Origin: Entrophospora sp. SA101
Taxonomy: Eukaryota > Glomeromycota > Glomeromycetes > Entrophosporales > Entrophosporaceae
DNA: 64,000 nt
Reading direction: 5' to 3'
NCBI GenBank assembly: GCA_958430865.1
Contig: CAUDNR010001558.1
Location: forward strand, 23,784 to 87,783
Shown here: positions 33,598 through 45,612 of the stretch, piece after piece
Numbering within the stretch: position 1 is the first letter of the stretch
How the letters are laid out: the number at the start of each line of letters is the position of its first letter
Notes under the pieces: model-generated
What the model saw: the letters and a program-made list of their open reading frames with translations, nothing else
The model's database searches: none
What the model was told of the DNA's origin: nothing
Translations under genes and position numbers: made by a program

Positions 33598-33989
33598 TTT
33601 AGGAGCAAGAGTTTCCCGGGACTGGTGTGTTTATTCCTATTTAAGAAATTGTATTGTATTTGTATGTGATTGACAAATAATAATTATTATTGTTTGATGC
33701 ATAAATTTTTTATTTATATATAGTGCAAGGCACCTAATCACGCAACTTACTACACCTCAACGACAGATTTGAGAAAAAATTTCCCAATCAAAAATGCAAA
33801 AATTTTCAATCACGTGATTTTCAGTAAGTTTTTAGGTCACGGGATTTATTGACGATCAATCCATAAATGGTATAAATCGGCAATAATACCAACTTTTTAT
33901 TTTCAGGATTCACAAATTCCCGTTCCAAAATTAAAAATAAAAATAAAATGCACGGAGCAAAAAAAAAAATAGTGTACGGAATCTGGTTA
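33598..33989. other. kinase upstream region
   Basis: Presumed promoter and 5' UTR of the minus-strand kinase gene. CACGTGATTTTC near 33811 and GGTCACGGGATT near 33834 are similar short phrases. No gene. Confidence 0.4.
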
Positions 33990-34400
33990 ATGGTGAAATA
34001 ATAATTTGGAAAAATATTTCACTGCCAAATATTGAATCTATGAGGTTATATCAACCATTTATATCAAGCTTGTCTGATTTTATTAATATCAATGGAAAAA
34101 TCGTAAGAATCTGGATGTTAATAACGATAATTCTCAATCAATTGCACAATCTTGAAAAATTTAGAAAATTTATCTACAGTGCATGAGGATGAATTAGACC
34201 AGGAATTAATGGAAGTATTCAATAATTGTATTATTCTGATAAATAGATGGAGATAGAATTTTATCAGTATTAAATGAAACATTACCAATAAATTTAGTCA
34301 ATAAATTTACTTGTGATGAAGGATTCAAACATTTAGCAATAATTTGTTAATGCGGTGAAATTTTCTAGAAAGCGGCGGAAGAAAAACATATCAAGATTTA
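33990..34400 (+). pseudogene. degenerate ORF fragments, unidentified
   Basis: Several short frames with coding-like composition follow each other with shifts: GEIIIWKNISLPNIESMRLY, LENLSTVHEDELDQELMEVF and ILSVLNETLPINLVNKFTCD. They look like one decayed gene or transposon ORF. No family recognised. Confidence 0.35.
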
Positions 34401-34857
34401 AGGTTTTAATAATTAAAATTATTTTATAAATTAAAATGTTATCAGTGAATAATGTGGTGTGGAAGGTTTAATTTTGTTTTGTCATAATATTAATATTTAT
34501 TACTTTATGGATTTATGATTTCTAGTATATTTTTTTTTTAATGCAAGAAATTGTTAGTTTTATTTATTTAAAAAATACAACGTTAAATAATTTCCTTATG
34601 TTATGAAAACTTTACCCACATGTATAAGCATCTTGACCAATCTTAGCCCCACCTTTAAGTTTGTTTATTATTAGTAAATAAAAATTGCACACATGTGCTT
34701 TTAACAGAATTATATTTTGAATTTCGAGGGTGGCACCTTGCTATTTCAGATGATGTATTGAATCCGCTAGATGTATCTTGTTCTGCGTTAAGATATTGAA
34801 ATTGGAAATTGGGTATTCTACTTCTTATATAGGTCCGTGACAAACAAACTTTCTGAA

Positions 34858-34959
34858 ATGTTAAAAGGAATCTGCAATATCACGGGTATTAGTATTGATT
34901 GTACAAACAGGAGAATTGTAAATCATTCATTACGAAAAATATGCTCAAAAACAAAATGA
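34858..34959 (+). pseudogene. tyrosine-recombinase (DUF3504/Crypton-like) fragment
   Basis: Reads MLKGICNITGI, then RIVNHSLRKIC before TGA. The I-C...N-H-S-x-R arrangement matches the catalytic His-x-x-Arg region of Crypton/DUF3504-type tyrosine recombinases, where a TNHS-R motif follows a K-x-I-C helix. Only about 34 residues remain, so the call is tentative. Confidence 0.4.
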
Positions 34960-37125
34960 CGAAGAATTGGATTCATAAGCTGTAATGTAACATTACATTG
35001 ATATTTAGAAGGATTAAAAAATAAGCAATTATGATCATATCGATCTTAATTGGCTTTATTATTATTTAATTATTTTATTTTATTTATATTAACTTTAATT
35101 TTGCATTTCAATATGATCCTCATTACTTCGGGGTGCAGAAACTCAAATACATGGTACGGTTTTTTGTGGATAAATGGGCAAGTTCCTGGCGAGCAATAAC
35201 AAGTTCACCACTACTGCGAATAACTGATCGGTAGCAATTTAATTTTTAGTTATCAGCATTACCAAGGATGATGTCAGGGCCTTTTATTATTGATAGTATC
35301 CATTGTTTCTAAGAATAGGAAACTGTCGATTGTTCATCATGCACCCAACTTCTTTTCAATGGTAAATGGTGCTTGTTTATTAATTTCAAAATGATACATT
35401 TAAAGCATTGGCAATAACAGTCACAAATGGTTTTTCTTAACTATGCTAATTGATGCAATTGTATGAATTTTATAGGAATGGGCGAACTTTTCAGGAAAAT
35501 TCTTATTCGGTAAGAAATCTCTGATAGTAAATTAAAATAAAAAACAATTAAAAAGTGAGATGACACAGATGAGAGTAACCAAAATGTTTGCATTTTACAA
35601 ATTGAGGTAACCAAATAGGAGAACAAAGGTTGGTAAACATTGCGTAAAGGGTATAACAAAACACAAGCATTTTAGTTATGACGATTTCATTAATTACCCT
35701 CCAAAGATGCATGCATTAAAATATGTCCAATTTACTTTGTTGATAGTTTAACAGATTTCAAACAATTCGCTTCTTGTTTCTGCAATTCCTTGAATCATTC
35801 TGTAAAATTAGTAATAATAAAATATTCAAATCAATTTTTTCTATTTACTTCAAGATTACTAATTTTCTTTTTGATTTTGGCACAAATCAAATCCGAATTT
35901 AACGCAGCTGCTCCGATTATTTTTTATAAAGAAACTCTGATTTTCTTTTTTTCAATATGTTGACTTGTAAATCACAAAAAGATAATGTTTGGATTGTGCA
36001 ATGCCATTTACTAGCCTTTTTAGGCCTAAACAAGGGGCTTAGTTAGCAACACTATTTTAAACTTGTGGCTTATAACTGTTAAAAAAATTTGACTGCACGA
36101 TTGATAAATAAATTGATTCTGTTTTCCTTTCTTTTTCTGAAAATTTCCATAAATTCATATATAATAAGTATAGGATGTGTAAAGGCTACTTTTTTTTTTG
36201 ATGAGGAATTAATTTGTTTATTCTTTTTTTAATATATATTTTTTTAACATTTATAAAAAAAAATAATTAATATCTACGATTTTCATTGGTTTTGTTCAAA
36301 TAATCTTCTCTCAAAGATGTTGTTGCTCTGTTCAGACCGATAATGGTATGGGTTTTGACAAAACGGTCTTCAAGAAATTCTATGGTAGAAAAGAATTTTC
36401 AGATTGGTGACGTTATCCAAGCAGTAGGGCGATTAAAACCCTCGAGGAAAATTCAAGCCATGAATAGATTCATTGACAATTAAAATTGTTGTTTTTACAT
36501 TATTAAATTTTTTCATGTACTTTCCAGTTAAAAATTATACAATCAACCAAGTTTTTCGCTGGTGATTATGACAATAGTGACGATGATGGTGATTACGATA
36601 ATGGCAATGATTATAATTATGATAATAACAATAATGATAACAATGGTACTCGTGATCAATAATGGCACCAGCTATCATGTGGTAACATGAATAACTGCCT
36701 CTCTATTCATATGCGCCCGCACCCGTTAATGACACCCATAGAAAGGATGAATCATTGGTTTCATGAGAAGACATATAACGGAGCTATTTGAACAAAAATG
36801 TTTGAAATAAATATATTGGCATCAACTCGAGATAAAAATAAATTAGAAAAATAGGAGCTTTTTTTCGAGGTGTGACGCATCACTAACAGGGTCAAATTTG
36901 GCCCCTGAAATTTTTCGCTCGACATTAATATATAATAATAACAAATAATAATAATAAGCAAAAAAATTTGTGACAAACAATAGTTAAAAATATATATATA
37001 TATATATATATAACAATAATAAGAAACAATTGTAGTAGTAATGTCTTTTTAATTATTTAATTTAAATATCTAATAATCTTATATAATAGAGTGTATTTGT
37101 AAATACTTTGTTTTACATTATAAAT
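34960..37125. other. gene-poor spacer upstream of the OPT gene
   Basis: Short frames without family support. At 36317-36483 (plus) an open frame ends FQIGDVIQAVGRLKP...RFIDN, faintly OB-fold-like, followed by TTTCCAG and an Asp/Asn-rich frame (36531-36660). It could be a decayed two-exon gene. TA dinucleotide repeat at 36992-37012. The last part is the OPT promoter region. Confidence 0.35.
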
Positions 37126-40100
37126 ATGAAAAAATATTCAAAAAATCCGATAATAGCAACAGAAGATGTTGAATTGCCAAATATATCACCAAAAAAAACG
37201 CATAAAAAGAAAATTAGCGATAGATTTGATGAGGTTGATGAAAATATACTATATAGTATTATAGGAAATCATAGTAATAGTAATGGATTTAGTATTGGCG
37301 AGGATGATACTGAAAATGATTTCGGTGATAATGAACTTCTTTTGGAAAGAAATAAATCTTATTTAGACATAAATGATTTTTATCCACATGAAAACTCCCC
37401 AATACCCATGGTTGCCGCGGTAATTATTTGATTGTTGATTTGGTGATTTTGTTATTTATTATTTTTTTTTATTGTCATTTATTTCATTGTGTAGTTATTT
37501 ATTTATTTCATTATTTATTTATAGGCTGTTAGTACAAAAGATGATCCATCCCTACAATCGATAACGTTTCGTTTTTGGGTACTTAGTACGGTAATTAATT
37601 AATCAATTAATAATCAATTGATTGATTTTCTTTGGTTGGAAATTTCAACTAATCAATAATAATGATGATAATAGTTTTTCACAGTGCTCGGTGCAGCAAT
37701 ATCCCAGTTCTACTACTTTCGTTCAAATGGTGGTGGATACTCTGTATTCTTTGTATTGTTAGTATCTCATGTTCTTGGTAAATGGATGTCTAATGTTTTG
37801 CCAACAAAACAAATTCAAATTTATAATTGGAAATTTTCATTAAATCCTGGTATGTTATGATAATAATTATTATTTTTTTTATCAAAATGAATATTATATT
37901 TATATATTTGAAATTATAGGTCCATTCAATATAAAAGAGCATGTTTGCATAGCAGTAGCTGCTGCCGCAGGTGGTGGCACGGCATATGCAACAGTTAGTT
38001 TCATTTTAATTAATCGTTTAGTTAAGATTAAGTTTGAATTCACCATCAATAATAATAAAGAAAATATATTTTTCACAATTTATTAGGATATTATTGCTAT
38101 ACGGCAATTATTTTATGGGGACAGTGCTAATTTTTTACTTGGAATTTTATTATTATTGAGTACTCAGATGATTGGATATGGATTAGCAGGATTTTTGAGA
38201 AAATGTAGGTAGATTGATTGACAGAAATGAAAATAAAAATATGCATTTTACTATATTCTTTAACAATTTTTTTCTCTACCTTTATAGATCTTGTTCGTCC
38301 AGCTAATATGTTGGTATGTCTTTTGTTTTGAGATCTACAAGATAGTAATGTAGCAATATACCAATTTAACAATAGTACTGATTGCTACTACAGATTAATT
38401 AATATTATCATCATTACACAATTAATGAACCATAATTAATCAATCAATCACATACTTTATATATAGTGGCCTTCAAATTTAGTATTCGCCAGTCTATTCA
38501 CAACATTACACGGAAACGTTAATGACACAAGAGATAAATTAAAGTTTTTTTATATAGCCTTCATCCTAGTATTCTTTTGGCAATTTTTTCCACAATACAT
38601 ATTCACATGGCTTACCTGTATATCCTTGTTGTGTTTAATGGTACCAATGAATGAAAGTATCGTTAGATTTGGTAGTGGGTATCAAGGATTGGGTTTTTTG
38701 ACTTTTTCGTTGGATTGGAATGCTATTGGACAAACCGGTCCTTTATATACTCCATGGTGTGTATTTAATTTAATGTACACCACACACTCACGTGTGTGGG
38801 TTTGTATATTTTCTTATGATTACGAATATATATGTCATATTAATAATACATTGATTTGTTTTGTTGTTTAGGTGGGCACAAGCTAATTTTTTTTTTGGTG
38901 TTATATTAAGTGCATGGGTTATTGCTCCAATATTATGGTACTCCAATGTTTGGTAAGAATATCTAAAAAAAAATTTTATTCTTTTTTTTTTTTTTTTTTT
39001 TTAATGAAATGATTAAATTAAATATTAAATTTTATTATTATTATTATTTAGGGATGCTCAAAAATTTCCATTATTGGCAACATACTCTTTAAATAAAAAT
39101 GGTGAAAGGTATATATATATATATATATATATGATAATAAATTTACCCTGATATGCATTCAACAACATTTAATCGATTAATTAATTAATTCAACATTAAA
39201 TTATTTTTTCTGATAAAAATCATACAAGATATAATCAATCGGCAATAATAGATCAAGAAACTGGTTTTTTAGATGAAGTAGCATATAGTAATTATGGGCC
39301 TGTATTTCTAAGTGTCACATTTGCGGTTGGATATTTCTACTCTTTTATAGGTTTCTCGTCAGCTATCAGTCATGTTATGTTATTTTACGGGAATGAGATT
39401 TGGAGTAGGTTTAAGGCTAGCAGACAGGAAGGTGAAGATATTCATTGTAGAATGATGAGAATTTATGAAGGTTGGTGATTAATATTGATCGGAAGAGAGA
39501 GAAGAGAGATAGAGATAAGAGAAAAGAGAGAGTAAAAATTGTGTTAATTTGTAATTTATGAAACTTTAGAGATACCAAACATATGGTATTTCAGTATATT
39601 TGTAACAATGTTGACAATTGCAATCACAATTTGTTATGTGTCTGAATCAAATTTACCATGGTGGGGACTATTATTGGCTGTAGCTCTTGCTTGTGTCATG
39701 GTGCTGCCAATAGGTGATTATTATTATTATAACAACAAAATCGTTGTTGATAACCAATAATTAATTATTTACTTTTAACACAATTGTAATGTTATTGTTC
39801 TTTTGTTATTTTTTTAGGTGTAATTCAAGCAATATCAAATAGCCAAGTTGGTCTTAATGTTATATCTGAAATGATTTGCGGGTGAGCAATTTTAAATCAT
39901 AAATTATTTTTATATTTATATAGTTACACAATATTAATTTATTACCACCATCACTATTAGGTATATATTTCCAGGCAGACCAATAGCCAATGTATATTTC
40001 AAATCATATAGTTATATGGCCATGTATCAATGTTTATCATTTGTTTCAGACTTGAAACTGGGTAAATAATAATAGCAACAATTGTCATCATAATTATCAT

Positions 40101-41217
40101 AATTTAAATGTATTTTTCCTGTATATTATTATCTATTTATAGGACTATATATGAAAATACCACCAAAAGCATTGTTTGTGGCGCAAGTATGGGGAACTTT
40201 TGTAGGAGCATTTATAAATTATTGGACACTACAACTTATTTTAGATTCAAAGCGTGATTTTTTGGATGGTACCAGACGTGATCCAACTGGTCAATGGACT
40301 GGTTATCGATCTCAAGTTTTTAATACTGCTTCAATTGTGTGGGGGTTAATTGGGCCTGCTAGAACTTTTGGAAGTGTAATTACCAATCAATCAATTAATC
40401 AATAATTTTTGTATCAGGATATTTTCTTTTTTCTTGTTTAAAATTAATTAATTGTTTGTTCTATTTATTTGTTAATTTTCTAAATTTTTTTTTAGGACTC
40501 AATGTATCATATTATGTTATGGGGTTTCTTAATAGGATTTCTATTACCATTCCCAATCTATTTACTGCATCGAAGATTCCCAAATGCAAAACTTCGTCTG
40601 ATCACTGTACCCTTGATTTGTCATGGTTTGAGTATAATACCTGGCACATATACCAACTTCATAATTATGGGATTTATGGCTAGCTTCTTGAGCCAATTTT
40701 GGGCATACAGGTATCATTATAAGGTAAATAAATGATTATGTGTGTTTGTGAGGGAACTGAAGTTTGTTTTTGTTATACAATATTTATATATTAATTAATG
40801 TTTACCTATTTATTTATATGAATTTTTTTTTAGTGGTGGTCAAAGTAAGCAATAATCCAATTATAAATAAAATGAATAAATATTACAATAATTTATATTT
40901 ATTAATCTTTTTATTTTTTTGTTTCAATATTGAAAATAGATATAATTATGTATTATCAGCTTCACTGGATAGTGCGTCACAAATTGTTACTATGTTTATT
41001 TTCTTTTTATTGAGTGGTTTAGTTGAGGTAAGTAGTCAATCGGTCATTACATAACTAATCTAACTTGAATTAATCAATCTAATCGTGCCAATTAATCTAA
41101 TTAATTAACAACTCTACGTTTTTTATGGTATAGATACCGTTTCCGGAATGGTGGGGAAACAATCGAGAATCACAAGGTGAAAGGTGTTTTTTGCCACCAG
41201 GTTCATCAAAAATTTGA
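37126..41217 (+). CDS. oligopeptide transporter, OPT family
   Basis: Eighteen exons close in frame to 791 aa: 37126-37419, 37525-37590, 37675-37849, 37920-37993, 38087-38204, 38288-38313, 38467-38756, 38872-38952, 39052-39108, 39229-39470, 39570-39713, 39818-39881, 39961-40061, 40143-40375, 40496-40723, 40834-40844, 40940-41027, 41134-41217. A cytosolic acidic N-terminus of about 100 residues precedes FRFWVLST. Family landmarks are LPTKQIQIYNWKFSLNPGPF, KEHVCIAVAAAAGGGTAYAT, GYGLAGFLRKYLVRPANMLW, QFFPQYIF, NEIWSRFKASRQ, EMICGYIFPGRPIANVYFKS, YMKIPPKALFVAQVWGTFVG, GLIGPARTF, PNAKLRLITVPLICHG and the C-terminal PFPEWWGNN. OPT proteins import tri- to pentapeptides, glutathione or metal chelates with protons across the plasma membrane. 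Exon 16 is an 11-nt microexon. Its last three exons are duplicated at 62740-63123. Confidence 0.94.
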
Positions 41218-42094
41218 TAGAAAACATACCCAACTTTTATTTATATATAATTATTTATACAATTGTAAAATTTTGACATGACTTAGAAGAATTTATTTTT
41301 GTTATCCAGTGCTAAATTAGCACAACTTTCTACACAAAAATGATTCATTAATATTTATTATAAAGACTAAAGAGTAATTTTAATATGAAAATAATTTTTA
41401 AAGACAACGATTTTAGGCTAAAAAGTCTACTTGACAGAATCTTCTTTTTGGGTTGATTAACAACATTCATATTAAGCCAATAATTTTTTTGGAATTTTAT
41501 TAAGAAATGGAGTAACGAATGCTGAAAAATCGTGCTGAATTAGTAATGTAAAATGATTCCACATATTGTTGTAATTGAACCAAAATTAACTTTGCAGCTA
41601 ATATTTAAAGAATTAATTTTCGTGACGTGCTATCACTATATTAATATATTTATATGGGGCACAATGCAACAAAGTAACTATCTCAGCGGAGTATTGTTAT
41701 TGTTATTATTATACTTATCCCAAAATAAAAATTTAATTAAGAAAAACGTTGTTTAAACAAACACAACAGTCATCAAATTCTAATGCACTCATGGTTAACT
41801 ATGAACGGAAATAAGTATTTATTCATTGTTAACACTTGTAAAAATAAGCTCGTGATAGTTATCATATGGCACTAGAGTGTAAACAATTCAAGTTCAAGTT
41901 CAAAGCTTCACACTGGAAAGGAAACATTTAAACATATATAACGTAATAGTAACAAATAATAATGATAGATCATATTTATAACAGCTCTCCAGTCTCTTCT
42001 GTGTATTCAAACTTTTTGTTATAAAAAGACTACTGATCATCGATGAAAAGTTATCATTGTTAGTAATGGAATTGTGATCAAAAAATTCAATCTC
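40795..42094. repeat. source copy of 1.3-kb duplication
   Basis: Corresponds base for base, by constant offset 21906, to 62701-64000. Contains the intron 15 end, exons 16-18 of the OPT gene and about 880 bp of 3' flank. A 67-codon frame at 41553-41756 in the flank has no family match and is probably chance. Confidence 0.93.
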
Positions 42095-42240
42095 ATAAAT
42101 TTTAATTATAAGAGAAAAGACGGTACATGGTATTGAGGATTCCCTTTCATTGACGGATTAGTTAGACAAGAGAACATTTCCTTAATTTGATATTGTGTTT
42201 TACATCATACTAACAATAAAATGTCACCTTTAACATAAAT
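41218..42240. other. OPT 3' flank (mostly inside the duplication)
   Basis: No gene. AT-rich with T/TA tracts. The duplicated block ends at or beyond 42094; the other copy runs off the window, so its true end is unknown. Confidence 0.5.
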
Positions 42241-42415
42241 TTGAGCATGGATGAAATAATATACAGAGCGAATCAGATCGCAGAAAATATGATTTACTAT
42301 ATAATAAATTACAAGAGGGAAGGCTATAAGTTTGGCAACCAAATGTCAAGTTATATTCCAAGTGTGATAAACTATAGCAACCCTTTAACTATGAATCCAA
42401 AAATCATTATTTTCT

Positions 42416-44003
42416 TTAGCCAAGGAAGATTCTTTCTTCCTCAGTTCCCTGATGTCGACTATTAATCATTTCATCATATTCACATTGGAGTTTATCATAT
42501 TTCAGATCCATTCTTCTCAAGTGCTGTTTAAAGGAAAAGTTAGATTTTTTCATAATGGCTACCAGATTGACTATACCATCATTAAAAAACTTGCCTCGAA
42601 TTGATAATTGTCAAGATAGTAATCCTGCAACATTGTTTCCAACATTTGAACGCGATTTTCCAATGTTGCATTGTTGCGCCGGTTTGATACTCTTTGTGCC
42701 AGAACGATTCCTGAAGATGTGACATATCGTTTTGCTAGTTTTGCTTTTAAGCTTTAGCATAAAAATGACAGATTAGACAAGCCAACAACTCATTTAATTA
42801 AAATGCTTAACAATTTAAATTACCTGCGTCTGCAAATTCTGCATCTTAGCACATATTTTTGAATAATACCCCTGTGAATGCACAAATATTAGGCTGGAAC
42901 TATTCGGTAATGCATCATTTAAAGTGCGATTAAACAATTCATACCATGGAGATAGTTTTGGCATTCCAAATAATAAAACATACATTGAATTCAAAGCAAC
43001 ATAGAAACCACCAAGATTGGCTATTGCATTCCCAACTTTGGTAATTTTTGTTAGGGTGATTTTGATGCAATATACAGACAAACATTAAAAATCTAAAAAA
43101 AACTTACATGTATATTCATTAATTTCTGTCTCGTAAGTAAGTTGATTGAATACATTTACGCTAAATTGGATGTTTCCTTCGTTGTTGAGTTTTGGAAGGC
43201 TTTTAATAGCATAATTTAAATAACAGGTCTCTTCATATGATCTAAAACCCCAATGATTTGATATATAATGTCTTTCAATCTTTGGAAAAATCATGATACT
43301 AGAAACATCTTTGGGTTTAAAAATAATAACTGAGTCAGAAATAATCTTATTCACGCAATTAGTGTATGGTTTAGAGAAATCAGAAATATTCACATTCTTA
43401 AATATGACATATAACTGTTGATCTGAAATGTAGTGAGTAGAGACATATGGATTAAAATCTTCTTCTCGGCGGAAAAAATCATCATAACTTTCAAAAGAAG
43501 TGTTGGTTGAAGATGACGTAGAATTTAAAGTAATGTCAAAAAATATACTCTTATGATAACCCAAAGAAAAGTTATACGCTTTGCAGTTTTGAGGGACTAT
43601 TCCACTGATATTTCCACAACTATGTCCATTACTCATAGTGCAGTTAATATTCGATTGCTTGTTAGAGGTGCAGATGTAGGCTTCTATTGGTTTATTAATA
43701 TTGGTTGTGAATATTCAAATATCAAATTTCTGTGCTATACATAAGAAGTCCGGCGTTCATACCTGCGTTGAAGTTTTTAATGTAACCTGTAGATACTTTA
43801 ATACTGGTCTCTCCATTATATGATGTTAGATAATAAATTTGCATATTCGCGTAATATAAAATTGAAACTGCCAAACCAGCTGCAATAAAAATACGGATAT
43901 TTTTAAACCAGCGAGGTTCGGTGTTCTTGCTGTTAAAAATTGCATCATAGAGAAACATTTTCGATGTATTGATATTAAACTTGTAATGATTATTTCTGGA
44001 CAA
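42416..44003 (-). CDS. single-family membrane protein with C-terminal coiled coil, unidentified
   Basis: Minus-strand exons: 44003-43763, 43683-43108, 43035-42824, about 42751-42595, 42523-42416. Residues about 36-58 form one hydrophobic helix. Then comes a large Cys- and Asn-rich region with many N-x-S/T sites (NFSLGYHKS, NSTSSSTNTS), likely luminal or extracellular. NAIANLGGFYVALNSMYVL forms a second hydrophobic segment. The end is a coiled coil (LENRVQMLETMLQDYYLD, LRRMDLKYDKLQCEYDEM). The architecture recalls fungal-specific surface proteins of unknown function. The intron after exon 4 uses a GC donor (GAG/GCAAGT). The exon 3 to exon 4 join needs a one-base shift to reach the coiled-coil frame, so either a lesion, a sequencing error or an unusual splice is present. 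The start lies 208 bp from a divergent membrane-protein gene. Confidence 0.6.
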
Positions 44004-44211
44004 CTTCGTCGTTTTTATTTATTATATAATTTAAATGTTAAAAATATTAAAAGGTTATCAATATGTTTGTAAAAAAAATTTCAAGTTTAGTAAATATGGA
44101 AAGTCAATGCAGCCTTATTAATAAATTGCACAACATAAATGTAAATAGTAATATTAACAATAAAGGAAACTTAGTTGCTACTTTCAAGCTTCATTTTGAC
44201 TTTTCTTCAAA
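44004..44211. promoter_or_regulatory. divergent promoter interval between two membrane-protein genes
   Basis: 208 bp separate the two start codons. AT-rich with no recognised element. The arrangement suggests shared regulation of the pair (inference). Confidence 0.45.
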
Positions 44212-45612
44212 ATGGTCTTTGCACGGCGTTTTTTCACGTTGACTTTTCTAATTTTGCTTATTGGTGAATTAGGCCTTTTAATATATCTAGCAGTAAGAGC
44301 TTTTGGGCCTACAGATAATCGAGAATTTTATGAGTGGGTTTCCATCATTGCGTCGGTGTCAATGGCGGGATTAATTGTTGTAGGTTATTTGTTTTCTTAA
44401 TAGCAAATAACAACTTTTCTAGACAAATAAATACAAATCTTTTCTTTTAAAGCTTTTTTCAAAAACTATATTGCATGCCCTCGCCTTCTGGCTCTCAAAC
44501 TTTATGCCTATTCTATTTTCAATTATGGTCTACGTTGGCAATGCAAGAAAAAAGGAATATCTTGTTTCAATTATAGTGTTTTCTATCCTTCAGTTTCTTT
44601 ATGTTCTTTGTATTGGCACATTGTGGCAAAAAGGGTAAATGAAACCAATTATATGAAAAATTTAATGGTTTGTTTTATCGATATAAGAGCTGAATTATTC
44701 AAATAGATACTGGAGATTTCAAAAAAAATCAGAATACGGCTTTGATATTAGTGCAGAATCAAGAAGTAAACACATCAGAAACTTATATTAAAAATGTTTA
44801 TTTTCATAAAATGCTTATTTATTTATCATGTAGGTTTATTCTCTATGTACCAACGTGAATTGATTCTGTGCCAATTTACAGTTGTCTTTGTGCTCACTAA
44901 AATAACAACTTTATTTTATTTTGGTACTTTACTGGATTTGGATATTACGAAGGTCCTGTATTTGATATCTCCCCTTATCTTCTTACTCATTATAGGGGTA
45001 TGAGCGTTTGCAATTTAATTCTTTTGAATAATTAAATCATCTTAATATTAACTCAGAATTTTCTTTTTTTTTGAAAAGATTCAACAAGAATCTCAGTGCA
45101 TTGTGTGCATCGCACAATGTTTTGTTGTTATTTTCGGTGCTACGTTTGTTTTGGATTTATTTTTTTCATTTTCGTATCATCCTGGTTTTACTGCTTACGG
45201 TATCCTTTTAGGCATGTTTACTAGCATATAAAGGTTATTAATAAATAATTTTCTTTCCGACCAAAGAGACTTACTAATCACTTTTTTTGTTTTAGATTCC
45301 ATCTGTGGAATTTTGCTTATTTCATTGTTCATACAAACAATCCAATGTCAACGCAACTTTAGGAAAGGCTTGAAATTAATTTGTATGTTTTTAAGGTTGT
45401 TCACCACTTCATATTTATTATAGTGATTGATTGATTCGTTTGTTTTAGTGAGTTATGAACCCAAGCCGAAAGAATATATTTATGATGAAGACGAAGAGCT
45501 ACTGGATAAGAAGAATGATGAGAAACTGCCAGAAAATTTCTGGGATAAGAAAGACTTTTCAATTCGTAAAAAATGCTTGGCATATTGGAATGTATTTTGG
45601 AAAGCATTGTGA
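44212..45612 (+). CDS. polytopic membrane protein, unidentified
   Basis: Seven exons (44212-44379, 44453-44634, 44707-44765, 44834-44997, 45079-45199, 45296-45382, 45449-45612) join in frame to 314 aa. About seven hydrophobic segments are visible: FLILLIGELGLLIYLAV, the segment around IIASVSMAGLIV, FWLSNFMPILFSIMVYV, IVFSILQFLYVLCIG, the pair in exon 4 (FTVVFVLTKITTLFYFG, ISPLIFLLII), QCFVVIFGATFVLDLFF and ICGILLISLFIQTI. The C-terminus is cytosolic-looking and acidic (YIYDEDEELLDKKNDEK). A seven-segment layout could suit a receptor- or sensor-like protein, but no motif identifies a family. All introns are GT-AG. Head-to-head with the 42416-44003 gene. Confidence 0.7.

Noticed and set aside
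36317..36660. Possible OB-fold (Stn1/RPA-like) two-exon gene
   Set aside because: Only FQIGDVIQAVGRLKP resembles the family; too short and not supported by further motifs.
41553..41756. 67-codon frame, also present at 63459-63662
   Set aside because: Its conservation merely reflects the recent duplication; no homology or coding signature.
44480..44700. Alternative long frame YIACPRLLALKLYAYS... in exon 2 of the plus membrane gene
   Set aside because: The chosen frame gives hydrophobic helices and matching splice phases on both sides; the alternative does not connect.
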